Shown here: positions 8,057 to 15,486 of the stretch, piece by piece
How the letters are laid out: each line of letters starts with the position of its first letter
Position numbering within the stretch: position 1 is the first letter of the stretch
Assembly (NCBI GenBank): GCA_002709405.1
Contig: PAQV01000017.1
Location: 1 to 46,051 of the forward strand
Reading direction: 5' to 3'
DNA: 46,051 bases
Origin: Paracoccaceae bacterium
GTDB lineage: Bacteria > Pseudomonadota > Alphaproteobacteria > Rhodobacterales > Rhodobacteraceae
Translations under genes and position numbers: made by a program
The notes under the pieces: generated by a model
The model's input: the letters and a program-made list of their open reading frames with translations, nothing else
The model's database searches: none
Told to the model about the DNA's origin: nothing

Positions 8057-9079
8057 ATGACCATCCATGTCGGCATCAACGGTTTTGGCCGGATCGGCCG
8101 TTGCACCCTGTCCCACATCGCTCAATCCGGGCGCGAGGACATCCGGGTCATCAAGGCCAACGCCACCGGGCCGCTGGACACCGCCGCCCACCTGATGCGC
8201 TACGACAGTGTGCATGGCCGCTTCCCCGGTCAGATCTCGGTCGGCGACGGTACGCTGGACCTGGGTCAGGGCCCGATCGAGATGTATTCCACCTACGACC
8301 CTTCGGAAATCGACTGGTCGGGCTGCGACGTGGTGCTGGAATGCACCGGCAAGTTCAACGACGGCGAAAAGGCCGCCGTGCACCTGGACCAGGGCGCCGG
8401 CGCGGTGCTGATCTCGGCCCCGGCCAAGAACGTGCAGAAGACCATTGTCTACGGCGTCAACGATCACGAGCTGACCTCGGACATCAACATGGTGTCGAAC
8501 GGGTCCTGCACGACGAACTGCCTGGCCCCGCTGGCCAAGGTGCTGGACGATGCCTTTGGGCTGGAACACGGCATCATGACCACCGTGCATTCCTACACCG
8601 GCGACCAGTCGACCATCGACCGCCGCCACAAGGACCTGTACCGCGCCCGCGCCGCGGCCATGGCGATGATCCCCACCTCGACCGGAGCCGCCAAGGCCCT
8701 GGGCGAAGTGCTGCCCAAGCTGAAGGGCAAGCTGGACGGATCCTCGATCCGCGTGCCCACGCCCAACGTGTCGGCCGTCGACCTGACCTTCCGGGCCGGG
8801 CGCAACGTGACCGCCGAAGAGGTCAACGCCGCCGTGGCAGAGGCCGTGAAGGGCAAGATGGGCCGCGTGATGGCCTTTGACACCGAACACAAGGTGTCGG
8901 TCGACTTCAACCACACCGAGGAAAGCTCGATCTTTGCCCCCGACCAGACCCGCGTGGTCGACGGGCGCATGGTGCGCGTACTAGCCTGGTACGACAACGA
9001 ATGGGGCTTTTCCGCCCGCATGGCCGACGTGGCCGTGGCCATGGGTCAGTTGCAGAAGTCGGCGCTGGCGGCCGCCTGA
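8057..9079 (+). CDS. gap: Glyceraldehyde-3-phosphate dehydrogenase, paralogue 1 (probably NADP-accepting)
   Basis: A 340-residue phosphorylating GAPDH. The nucleotide-binding start [10 protein letters not shown], catalytic Cys151 in SNGSCTTNC, His178 in TTVHSYTGDQ and the C-terminal WYDNEWGF are all present. Unlike gap2, the acidic residue after the second beta strand is missing: KANATGP has Ala36 where gap2 has Asp36 (INDLGP). The two residues before HKDLYRAR are Arg189-Arg190, where NAD enzymes usually have Leu-Pro. Loss of that Asp is typical of NADP-using, gluconeogenic GapB-type enzymes, so I infer an anabolic role. Gly149 replaces the usual Ala beside the catalytic Cys. The start ATG follows CGGAGCACGGTTC; a good terminator follows. 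Confidence 0.95.
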   Translation: MTIHVGINGFGRIGRCTLSHIAQSGREDIRVIKANATGPLDTAAHLMRYDSVHGRFPGQISVGDGTLDLGQGPIEMYSTYDPSEIDWSGCDVVLECTGKFNDGEKAAVHLDQGAGAVLISAPAKNVQKTIVYGVNDHELTSDINMVSNGSCTTNCLAPLAKVLDDAFGLEHGIMTTVHSYTGDQSTIDRRHKDLYRARAAAMAMIPTSTGAAKALGEVLPKLKGKLDGSSIRVPTPNVSAVDLTFRAGRNVTAEEVNAAVAEAVKGKMGRVMAFDTEHKVSVDFNHTEESSIFAPDQTRVVDGRMVRVLAWYDNEWGFSARMADVAVAMGQLQKSALAAA

Positions 9080-9116
9080 CACATATCGAAACTTGCAGGC
9101 ACCAACTTGCAGGGCG

Positions 9117-9153
9117 AGGCCCGGTCAGGCATATCTGATCGGGCCTTGTTTTA
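9117..9153 (+). terminator. Terminator of gap1
   Basis: A 12-bp stem with one G-T pair (AGGCCCGGTCAG 9117-9128 with CTGATCGGGCCT 9135-9146), loop GCATAT, followed by TGTTTT. The small membrane-protein gene starts 24 bases further on, so it is probably fed by read-through or its own promoter. Confidence 0.8.
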
Positions 9154-9169
9154 TGCGGAAATACGCTCA

Positions 9170-9313
9170 ATGACCGACCGTCTTGCCCTGATTCTCGGGA
9201 TTTTGATTGTCACGGCGGTCACCCTGGACTTGGCTGTTTTCGGAACCGACCATACCATCTTCCTGGCAAAGAAGCTGTACGCGCTGATCGAATGGATGGC
9301 CTTCTGGCGATAG
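9170..9313 (+). CDS. Small single-span membrane protein between the gap genes
   Basis: A 47-residue open frame (MTDRLALILG start, EWMAFWR end) with one strongly hydrophobic segment from about residue 5 to 25, then a short amphipathic helix and an aromatic, basic end (FLAKKLYALIEWMAFWR). It fills the gap between the gap1 terminator and the gap2 promoter, and its codon use resembles its neighbours. The ribosome site is weak (GCGGAA 10 or so bases upstream). I recall similar short membrane proteins beside gap in related bacteria, but cannot confirm this here. The function is unknown; membrane anchoring of a partner is one possibility. A longer in-frame start upstream overlaps the gap1 terminator. 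Confidence 0.65.
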   Translation: MTDRLALILGILIVTAVTLDLAVFGTDHTIFLAKKLYALIEWMAFWR

Positions 9314-9332
9314 GCCCGGGCCCTTCGGACGG

Positions 9333-9370
9333 TTGACAAATGGGTCCGCCCTATGTTGTTAGCGCCAACC
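9333..9370 (+). promoter_or_regulatory. gap2 promoter with overlapping LacI-type operator
   Basis: A perfect TTGACA -35 box at 9333-9338. The -10 region is weak (TTGTTA at 9356-9361 with 17-base spacing) and overlaps TGTTAGCGCCAACC (9357-9370), a 12-of-14 match to the palindrome TGTTAGCGCTAACA also seen before gap1 and the aldolase gene. A protein bound here would cover the -10 and start point, which fits repression. Confidence 0.65.
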
Positions 9371-9445
9371 AGACACGCCTAAATCATCGGCGCCCAGCGT
9401 GGCGTCCATTGCGGGTCCGGTGACCCGCCACACGGGAGAGGACAC

Positions 9446-10444
9446 ATGACAGTCAAAGTCGCCATCAACGGGTTCGGCCGCATCGGCCGCAACGTTCTGC
9501 GCGCGATCGTGGAAAGCGGCCGCACCGATATCGAGGTTGTCGCCATCAACGATCTCGGCCCGGTCGAAACCAACGCCCACCTGCTGCAGTTCGACAGCGT
9601 CCATGGCCGCTTCCCGGCCGAGGTGAAGGTCGTGGCCGATGCGATCGACGTGGGCCACGGGCCGATCAAGGTCACGGCCGAACGTGACCCCGCCGCCCTG
9701 CCCTGGGACGGCGTGGACATCGCCCTGGAATGTACCGGGATCTTCACCGCCCGCGACAAGGCCGCCGTGCATCTGAACAACGGATCGAAGAAGGTGCTGG
9801 TCTCGGCCCCCGCGTCGGGCGCGGACCTGACGGTCGTCTACGGGGTGAACCACGACAAGCTGACGGCGGACCACGTGGTGGTGTCGAACGCATCCTGCAC
9901 GACCAATTGCCTGTCGCCCGTGGCCAAGGTGCTGAACGACACGATCGGTATCGAAAAGGGCTTCATGACCACCATCCACAGCTATACCGGCGACCAGCCG
10001 ACGTTGGACACGATGCACAAGGACCTCTATCGCGCCCGCGCGGCGGCGATGTCGATGATCCCGACCTCGACCGGAGCCGCCAAGGCCGTTGGCCTGGTGC
10101 TGCCCGAACTGAACGGCAAGTTGGACGGTGTGGCGATCCGGGTTCCGACGCCGAACGTGTCGGTGGTCGACCTGACCTTCAACGCCGCCCGCGCCACCTC
10201 GGTCGACGAGATCAACGCGGCGATCATCGCCGCCGCCGACGGTCCGCTGAAAGGCGTGCTGGGCTATACCGACAAGCCCAACGTGTCGATGGATTTCAAC
10301 CACGACCCGCATTCCTCGGTCTTCCACCTGGACCAGACCAAGGTCATGGACGGCACCATGGTGCGCATCCTGACCTGGTATGACAATGAATGGGGCTTTT
10401 CCAACCGGATGGCCGACACCGCCGTTGCGATGGCCGGGGTCTGA
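9446..10444 (+). CDS. gap: Glyceraldehyde-3-phosphate dehydrogenase, paralogue 2 (NAD type)
   Basis: A 332-residue GAPDH of the standard bacterial type for the reversible step between glyceraldehyde 3-phosphate and 1,3-bisphosphoglycerate. It has [10 protein letters not shown], the NAD-selecting Asp36 in INDLGP, the usual [12 protein letters not shown] active site, [10 protein letters not shown] with the catalytic His, and WYDNEWGF near the end. It is clearly homologous to gap1 across its whole length. ATG 9446 follows GGAGAGGAC. It has its own TTGACA promoter with a LacI-type operator, so it is not simply in the gap1 operon. coaD converges on it downstream. Confidence 0.97.
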   Translation: MTVKVAINGFGRIGRNVLRAIVESGRTDIEVVAINDLGPVETNAHLLQFDSVHGRFPAEVKVVADAIDVGHGPIKVTAERDPAALPWDGVDIALECTGIFTARDKAAVHLNNGSKKVLVSAPASGADLTVVYGVNHDKLTADHVVVSNASCTTNCLSPVAKVLNDTIGIEKGFMTTIHSYTGDQPTLDTMHKDLYRARAAAMSMIPTSTGAAKAVGLVLPELNGKLDGVAIRVPTPNVSVVDLTFNAARATSVDEINAAIIAAADGPLKGVLGYTDKPNVSMDFNHDPHSSVFHLDQTKVMDGTMVRILTWYDNEWGFSNRMADTAVAMAGV

Positions 10445-10455
10445 CCTGACGATCT

Positions 10456-10485
10456 GCGCCGTCGCCCCGTTCCGGGCGGCGGCGC
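10456..10485. terminator. GC-rich hairpin between convergent gap2 and coaD
   Basis: A 12-bp stem with one G-T pair (10456-10467 with 10474-10485, loop CGTTCC). There is no T tract on either side, so termination is likely but not certain; it occupies almost the whole 46-base gap between the two stop codons. Confidence 0.5.
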
Positions 10486-10490
10486 GCGGT

Positions 10491-10985
10491 TCAACCGTGG
10501 AACCGCTTGATCAGCGCTTCGTTCACGGCCGGCGTGACGAATTTCGACACGTCCCCGTGCAAACGGCAGATTTCCTTGACCAGCTTGGACGCGATCGCCT
10601 GGTGCCGGGCCTCGGCCATCAGGAAGACCGTTTCAACGGAATCGTCCAGCGCCCGGTTCATGCCAACCATCTGGAATTCGTATTCAAAATCGGCCACCGC
10701 CCGCAGCCCGCGCACGATGATCGACGCGCCCACGTCACGGGCGCAATCGATCAGCAGGTTCTCGAACGGGTGGGCGACGATTTCCGTGCCGGTCTGCTGT
10801 GACAGGGTCGCCAGTTCCGGCTCCAGCAGGGCGACCCGCTCTTCCAGCGAGAAGAGCGGCCCCTTGTCCCGGTTGATCGCAACGCCAATGACCAGCTTGT
10901 CCACCAGGGCGGAGGCCCGGCGGATGATGTCGATATGACCCAGCGTGACCGGGTCGAAAGTTCCCGGATACAACCCGACGCGCAT
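10491..10985 (-). CDS. coaD: Phosphopantetheine adenylyltransferase
   Basis: A 164-residue enzyme that makes dephospho-CoA from phosphopantetheine and ATP, the fourth step of CoA synthesis. The nucleotidyltransferase opening GLYPGTFDPVTLGHIDII contains the (T/H)xGH motif. Also present are the VAIN segment after strand 2, and IIVRGLRAVADFEYEFQM, a hallmark of CoaD. The C-terminal motif, usually ISS-(T/S)-x-(V/I)-(R/K)-E, appears as IASKLVKE. Length matches the family. It lies 73 bases downstream of the CBS-domain gene on the same strand. Confidence 0.96.
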   Translation of the reverse strand: MRVGLYPGTFDPVTLGHIDIIRRASALVDKLVIGVAINRDKGPLFSLEERVALLEPELATLSQQTGTEIVAHPFENLLIDCARDVGASIIVRGLRAVADFEYEFQMVGMNRALDDSVETVFLMAEARHQAIASKLVKEICRLHGDVSKFVTPAVNEALIKRFHG

Positions 10986-11058
10986 GATGGTCCTCCCGCT
11001 TCCGCACCGGGTGGCACCGAAACAAAATTTCGCGGCCGATGCAACGGGCGAAAAGGGG

Positions 11059-11493
11059 TCAGTGCCCCATGATCATGCCTTCCAGCGCATCCTTTTCCAT
11101 TTCCAGCTTCTGGAGTTGCGCCTTGACCACATCTCCAAGCGAGATCAGGCCGACCAGCGTTTCCCCATCCAGCACGGGCATGTGCCGGAAATGACCGTCG
11201 GTCATCTTTTTCAGCACGTCGGCAACGTTGGACTGCGCCGTGCAGGTGATCAGGTTGCGCGTCATGTAGGCGCTGACCGGCTTGGACAGGCAGCCCGACC
11301 CGGATTTGGCCAGTTCCCGAACGATGTCGCGTTCCGACAGGATGCCCTGCGCGGTCGTGCCGTCTTCGCTGACCAGGACCGTGCCGATCCCACGCTCCCC
11401 CAGGATCTTTGCCGCCTCGGAAATCGAGGTATCGGGCCCAACCGTCACAACACCTTCTGCGGCCTTGGACTTCAAAATCTGATGAACAAGCAT
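11059..11493 (-). CDS. CBS-domain pair protein
   Basis: A 144-residue stand-alone Bateman module. Two CBS domains fill it: residues about 10-65 (VVTVGPDTSISEAAKIL to GILSERDIVREL) and about 75-130 (MTRNLITCTAQSNVADVLKKM to LVGLISLGDVVKA). Such modules bind adenine nucleotides or related ligands and regulate partners; the partner here is unknown. A short charged helix follows the second domain. The upstream 75 bases to the LysR gene are unusually A/T-rich and probably hold the promoter. coaD follows on the same strand. Confidence 0.93.
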   Translation of the reverse strand: MLVHQILKSKAAEGVVTVGPDTSISEAAKILGERGIGTVLVSEDGTTAQGILSERDIVRELAKSGSGCLSKPVSAYMTRNLITCTAQSNVADVLKKMTDGHFRHMPVLDGETLVGLISLGDVVKAQLQKLEMEKDALEGMIMGH

Positions 11494-11568
11494 GCGTCTC
11501 CTCCCATGCTGAGTTCTGATTGTATTTTTCTTTCTGTTACTAAAGCGTTGCCGTAATAAAGGTTAAAG

Positions 11569-12462
11569 TCAAGCCGCAGCTTCCAGCCGGGCGACCTCGG
11601 CTCTCAGGCGCTCGACCAGCAGGTGGGAAAACCGGTTGTGCCGCTCGCTTTTCTGGTCGCTTTGATGGCGGACCAGGAAGAAGGCCCGCGTCAGCGAGAT
11701 ATCCTCGGTCAGCACCTTGCGCAGGGTCGGATGCGAGGGAAGCGCGAAATCATGGGCCACGCACAGCCCGTGGCCGCCTTCGGTCATGCGCAGCTGCACG
11801 GGCACAGAATTCGAGGCCAGCGCCACCCTGTCGGCCCCCAGTTCGTGCAGGTAGTCCAGTTCGGCATCGAAGATCATGTCGGGGATGTAGCCCACCATCG
11901 GCCGGCCACGCAGGTCGTCCAGGCGCGTGATCCGGTTGTCGGCCAGGTAGCGTTCCGAGGCGGCGAGGTGCAGCCGGTAATCGGCGATCTTCTGCACCAG
12001 CAACTGGCCCGCGGTCGGCTGGCTGACGGTCACGGCCATGTCGGCCTCGCGCCGCGACAGGTTCACCACCCGCGGCTGGGCGACGATCTGGATATCCAGG
12101 TCGGGGTTTTCCTCGGCAATCGACAGGCACACCTGGGGCAGCAGGTAGGTCGCGCACCCATCCGGAGCCCCGATGCGGATCTGCCCCGTCAGCCGGTCGG
12201 TCGACCCGGTGATCGCATCCATGCCCGAGCGCATCGCCTGTTCGACCCGTTCGCCATGGGCCAGCAGGCGTTCTCCGGCCGGTGTCAGCGTGTAGCCCTG
12301 GGGCGATTTCAGGAACAGCGGCGCCTCGACCGCCGTTTCCAGCCGGGTGATCCGCCGGCCCACCGTGGCCGGGTCCAATTTCAGCTTGCGCCCTGCCCCC
12401 GACAGGCTTTCCTCGCGCGCCACGGCCAGAAACACCTTTACGTCATCCCAATGCGGTTCCAT
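11569..12462 (-). CDS. LysR family transcriptional regulator, divergent from mmsA
   Basis: A 297-residue LysR-type regulator. The N-terminal winged helix-turn-helix is clear (WDDVKVFLAVAREESLSGAG, then PATVGRRITRLETAV); the variant resembles the subgroup with GR-K-LDPATVGRRI. The C-terminal inducer-binding domain begins near residue 90 (GQIRIGAPDG). It is divergently transcribed from mmsA with a 128-base gap containing TTGCA/TGCAA dyads, the usual arrangement for a LysR protein that controls its neighbour and itself. The ligand is therefore probably a valine-pathway intermediate, but that is inference from position. Confidence 0.92.
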   Translation of the reverse strand: MEPHWDDVKVFLAVAREESLSGAGRKLKLDPATVGRRITRLETAVEAPLFLKSPQGYTLTPAGERLLAHGERVEQAMRSGMDAITGSTDRLTGQIRIGAPDGCATYLLPQVCLSIAEENPDLDIQIVAQPRVVNLSRREADMAVTVSQPTAGQLLVQKIADYRLHLAASERYLADNRITRLDDLRGRPMVGYIPDMIFDAELDYLHELGADRVALASNSVPVQLRMTEGGHGLCVAHDFALPSHPTLRKVLTEDISLTRAFFLVRHQSDQKSERHNRFSHLLVERLRAEVARLEAAA

Positions 12463-12488
12463 ACGGCCCCCTTTGTCATCGCGCCCCT

Positions 12489-12502
12489 TTGCAAAACTGC
12501 AA
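12489..12502. promoter_or_regulatory. Candidate LysR operator between lysR and mmsA
   Basis: TTGCA-AAAC-TGCAA is a 5-bp dyad with 4-base spacer in the divergent promoter region. Further TGCAA half-sites follow at about 12539 and 12564, and CTTGC at about 12518. The spacing and A/T-rich core fit a LysR-type recognition and activation site; no binding evidence is available. Confidence 0.45.
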
Positions 12503-12590
12503 GACGCGTTTGAAATCTTGCCTCTGTTCAGCGCTTTTCTGCAAGCCTAAGGTGCGCGCCAACTGCAATACCATTCGGAGGAGAGACCCA

Positions 12591-14090
12591 ATGGAAGAGA
12601 TCACCCACTTCATCAACGGCGCGCACGTCAAGGGCACGTCGGGCCGGTTTACCGAGGTGTTCAACCCCGCCACCGGCGAGGTTCAGGCCAAGGTTCCGCT
12701 GGCCACCGTCGAAGAGATGAACGACGCCATCGCCAAGGCCGCCGAAGCGCAGATCAAATGGGCCGCGACCAACCCGCAGCGCCGCGCCCGCGTGATGATG
12801 AAGTTCGGCGCGCTGATCAACGAGAACATGGACAAGCTGGCCGAGCTGGTCAGCCGCGAACACGGCAAGACCCTGCCCGACGCCCGTGGCGACGTGCAGC
12901 GCGGCCTGGAAGTGGTCGAGGTCTGCATGGGCGCGCCCCACATGCTGAAGGGCGAATACACCGATGACGGCGGCCCGGGCATCGACCTCTATTCCATGCG
13001 CCAGCCGCTGGGTGTGGTCGCCGGCATCACGCCGTTCAACTTCCCCGCCATGATCCCGCTGTGGAAGATGGCCCCCGCGCTCGCCGCCGGCAACGCGATG
13101 ATCCTGAAGCCGTCGGAACGCTGCCCCTCGACCTCGCTGCTCCTGGCCGAGCTGATCATGGAAGCCGGCCTGCCCGAGGGCGTGCTGCAGGTGGTCAACG
13201 GCGACAAGGAAGCCGTGGACGCGATCCTGGACAACGAAACCATCCAGGCCGTGGGCTTTGTCGGGTCGACCCCGATCGCCCAGTACATCTATGGCCGGGC
13301 GGCCGCGAACGGCAAGCGCGCCCAGTGCTTCGGCGGCGCCAAGAACCACATGATCATCATGCCCGACGCCGACATGGACAAGGCCGCCGACGCGCTGGTC
13401 GGTGCCGGGTTCGGCGCGGCCGGTGAACGCTGCATGGCCATCTCGGTCGCCGTGCCGGTTGGCCAGGAAGCCGCCGACGCGCTGATCGAAAAGCTGGTGC
13501 CGCGCATCGACAAGCTGAAGGTCGGCCCCTACACCGCCGGCGACGACGTCGACTATGGTCCGGTCATCACCAAGGCTGCACAGGACCGCATCATGGGCCT
13601 GATCACCTCGGGGGCCGAACAAGGCGCGACCCTGGTGCGCGATGGCCGTGATTTCTCGCTGCAGGGCTACGAAAACGGCTTCTTCGTGGGCCCCACGCTG
13701 TTCGACAACGTCACCCCGGACATGGACATCTACAAGGAAGAGATCTTCGGCCCGGTGCTGTCCCAGGTGCGCACCGACAGCTACGAAGACGCGCTGAAGC
13801 TGACCATGGACAACCCCTATGGCAACGGCACCGCGATCTACACCGCCGATGGCGACACCGCCCGCGACTTTGCGCACCGCGTGAACGTCGGCATGGTCGG
13901 CATCAACTTCCCGATCCCGGTGCCGCTGAGCTACTTCACCTTCGGCGGCTGGAAGAAGTCGGCCTTCGGCGATCTCAACCAGTACGGCCCGGACGCGTTC
14001 CGCTTCTACACCAAGACCAAGACCGTCACGGCGCGCTGGTTCTCAGGCATCAAGGAAGGCGGCGAGTTCAACTTCAAGGCCATGGACTGA
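12591..14090 (+). CDS. mmsA: Methylmalonate-semialdehyde dehydrogenase (CoA-acylating)
   Basis: A 499-residue aldehyde dehydrogenase that oxidises methylmalonate semialdehyde to propionyl-CoA at the end of valine breakdown; the same family also handles malonate semialdehyde from inositol. Landmarks: HFINGAHVKGTSGRF at the N-terminus, the MmsA-type GVVAGITPFNFPAMIPLWK, VGFVGSTPIAQYIY, the catalytic Cys in GAAGERCMAIS, and EEIFGPVLS. ATG 12591 has a strong ribosome site (GGAGGAGAG). It stands alone here: the other valine genes begin 2.5 kb downstream. A hairpin terminator follows. Confidence 0.95.
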   Translation: MEEITHFINGAHVKGTSGRFTEVFNPATGEVQAKVPLATVEEMNDAIAKAAEAQIKWAATNPQRRARVMMKFGALINENMDKLAELVSREHGKTLPDARGDVQRGLEVVEVCMGAPHMLKGEYTDDGGPGIDLYSMRQPLGVVAGITPFNFPAMIPLWKMAPALAAGNAMILKPSERCPSTSLLLAELIMEAGLPEGVLQVVNGDKEAVDAILDNETIQAVGFVGSTPIAQYIYGRAAANGKRAQCFGGAKNHMIIMPDADMDKAADALVGAGFGAAGERCMAISVAVPVGQEAADALIEKLVPRIDKLKVGPYTAGDDVDYGPVITKAAQDRIMGLITSGAEQGATLVRDGRDFSLQGYENGFFVGPTLFDNVTPDMDIYKEEIFGPVLSQVRTDSYEDALKLTMDNPYGNGTAIYTADGDTARDFAHRVNVGMVGINFPIPVPLSYFTFGGWKKSAFGDLNQYGPDAFRFYTKTKTVTARWFSGIKEGGEFNFKAMD

Positions 14091-14112
14091 AGCAGGTCCA
14101 AATGTCGCCGCG

Positions 14113-14146
14113 ACACGATTGATCCTGCGATCAAGTCGTGTTCTTT
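14113..14146 (+). terminator. Terminator of mmsA
   Basis: ACACGATTGATC (14113-14124) pairs with GATCAAGTCGTGT (14129-14141) with a single bulge, loop CTGC, followed by TCTTTC. A second, GC-rich hairpin (14150-14160 with 14165-14175, loop AGAT) directly follows. Confidence 0.7.
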
Positions 14147-14200
14147 CAAGGGGATCGGCCAGATGGCCGGTCCCCAACCTGTTTTGCCGACCCAACGCAC

Positions 14201-14626
14201 ATGCCCGTCACGTTCCAAATTCTGCCGCATCGCGGGCTTGTCTATGTCCGCTACGAAGGCTTTCTGTCTCTCGATGAAACCATGGCCGCGTTCGGCGCCT
14301 ACCTGCAGCACCCCGATTGCCGACCCGGCCAGAAACAATTGATCGACCTCGCCGGTGTCACCGATTTTGAACGCGACTTTGCGAAGCTCTTCGCAGTGCA
14401 GGCCCGCAAGCTGGATGTATTCGCCAGGGACGGGGCGGAAACGCTGATCGTCTACCATGCGCCCAGCGACCTGGGGCTTGCCATGTCGAAAACGATCCTG
14501 ATGTCATGGGAGCCCTTCGAGGGCGTCGTGCCCAGGATCCAGGACACCGAGGCAGATGCGCTGGCCCTGCTCGGCCAGCCAGAGACCAGCTTCCGGGATC
14601 TGCTGCATCACGCCGACAAGGTCTGA
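14201..14626 (+). CDS. Hypothetical protein, STAS-like fold suspected
   Basis: A 141-residue cytosolic protein that I do not recognise. It has no signal or membrane segment. The pattern VTFQILPHRGLVYVRYEGFLS, then a helix, then KQLIDLAGVTDFERDF and ETLIVYHAPSDLGLAMSK, alternates strands and helices in a way reminiscent of the STAS/SpoIIAA-like proteins common in roseobacters. I chose ATG 14201 (MPVTFQ), because the longer open frame runs back through the mmsA terminator; there is no strong ribosome site. It lies alone between two terminator regions, so it should have its own promoter. Confidence 0.7.
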   Translation: MPVTFQILPHRGLVYVRYEGFLSLDETMAAFGAYLQHPDCRPGQKQLIDLAGVTDFERDFAKLFAVQARKLDVFARDGAETLIVYHAPSDLGLAMSKTILMSWEPFEGVVPRIQDTEADALALLGQPETSFRDLLHHADKV

Positions 14627-14786
14627 CCGGCTGATTTTCGTCACGATGGCCCCTGGTTGGGCGCGCGAATGGTGAAAATTCCGTGAAGCGACGGGTTTTT
14701 GCCGTCTGCGTGCTGGCCCGACGGGGTGGATGGGCGTAAATATATGCGAAAGACCTCATGTGTATGTTCAAAGAGGATCGAGCGAC

Positions 14787-15389
14787 ATGTCCGATAAAGC
14801 ACTTTCCCGCCGCACCCTTATCCTGACTGGAGCCGCCGCATTGTCGGCCCCCGCCCTGGCACGGGCGCAATCGACAGATGCCTTCCCCACGGATGAACCC
14901 GCCATCCGGGACCAGGTGCCGGTGCAGCGCAACATCTCGTCCTTCAGCACGCAGAACTGGCAGGATCACTTCGATGAGCTCGGGGTCGGATGCCTTCTGG
15001 CCGACATCACCAGCCGGGCCGTCCACTACTGGGGCGGCGACGGCACGACCTACCGGCTGTACCCGTCGTCGGTGCCGCTGAGCGAAGAACTGACCAAGCG
15101 CGGCTACACCGAGATCGTGCGCAAGACCGAGTTTCCCAGCTGGACGCCGACCGCCTCCATGCGCGAACGCGATCCGACCTTGCCCGTGCGCATGGAAGGC
15201 GGCGAACCGGGCAACCCGCTGGGCACCCGCGCCATGTACCTCGGCTGGCCGGCCTACCTGGTTCACGGCACCCACGACACGCGCAAGATCGGCCGGCAAA
15301 GCTCGTCGGGTTGCATCGGCCTCTACAACCAGCATGTGGAACAGCTTTACCCCCTGGTGCAGGTCGGTACCAAGGTGCGATTGGTGTAA
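14787..15389 (+). CDS. L,D-transpeptidase (YkuD family), exported
   Basis: A 200-residue periplasmic enzyme expected to form 3-3 peptidoglycan cross-links or attach proteins to peptidoglycan. The N-terminus carries a twin-arginine-like signal (SRRTLILTGAAALSAPALARA). The catalytic motif is HGTHDTRKIGRQSSSGCIGL: His, then Ser-x-Gly-Cys with the nucleophilic Cys. The usual SHGC(I/V)R is altered to SSGCIGL, losing the His and Arg of the consensus. I chose ATG 14787 with GAGG about ten bases before it; the longer open frame would bury the signal peptide. Three hairpins follow the stop codon. Confidence 0.9.
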   Translation: MSDKALSRRTLILTGAAALSAPALARAQSTDAFPTDEPAIRDQVPVQRNISSFSTQNWQDHFDELGVGCLLADITSRAVHYWGGDGTTYRLYPSSVPLSEELTKRGYTEIVRKTEFPSWTPTASMRERDPTLPVRMEGGEPGNPLGTRAMYLGWPAYLVHGTHDTRKIGRQSSSGCIGLYNQHVEQLYPLVQVGTKVRLV

Positions 15390-15404
15390 GAGCACCCCGG
15401 CCAA

Positions 15405-15451
15405 GATTTTCTTCGACGAAGAAAATCGACCAGATTTTTCGGGAAAAATCT
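15405..15451. repeat. Two A/T-rich hairpins in tandem
   Basis: GATTTTCTTC (15405-15414) pairs perfectly with GAAGAAAATC (15418-15427), and AGATTTTTC (15432-15440) with GAAAAATCT (15443-15451). Both are A/T-rich in a GC-rich context, and are followed at once by a GC-rich terminator hairpin. A related A/T-rich hairpin lies at 16474-16494 on the other side of the methyltransferase gene. Confidence 0.7.
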
Positions 15452-15452
15452 C

Positions 15453-15486
15453 GGCGCACCGGTCACCGGTGCGCCCTTATTTTTTC
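15453..15486. terminator. Terminator between the L,D-transpeptidase and methyltransferase genes
   Basis: A perfect 10-bp stem (GGCGCACCGG 15453-15462 with CCGGTGCGCC 15466-15475), loop TCA, then CTTATTTTTT. The T tract serves the plus-strand gene; the stop codon of the minus-strand methyltransferase lies in the tail. Confidence 0.85.

Noticed and set aside
14138-14200. Longer N-terminus for the STAS-like protein
   Set aside because: It would read through the second hairpin after mmsA and adds residues with no secondary-structure pattern.
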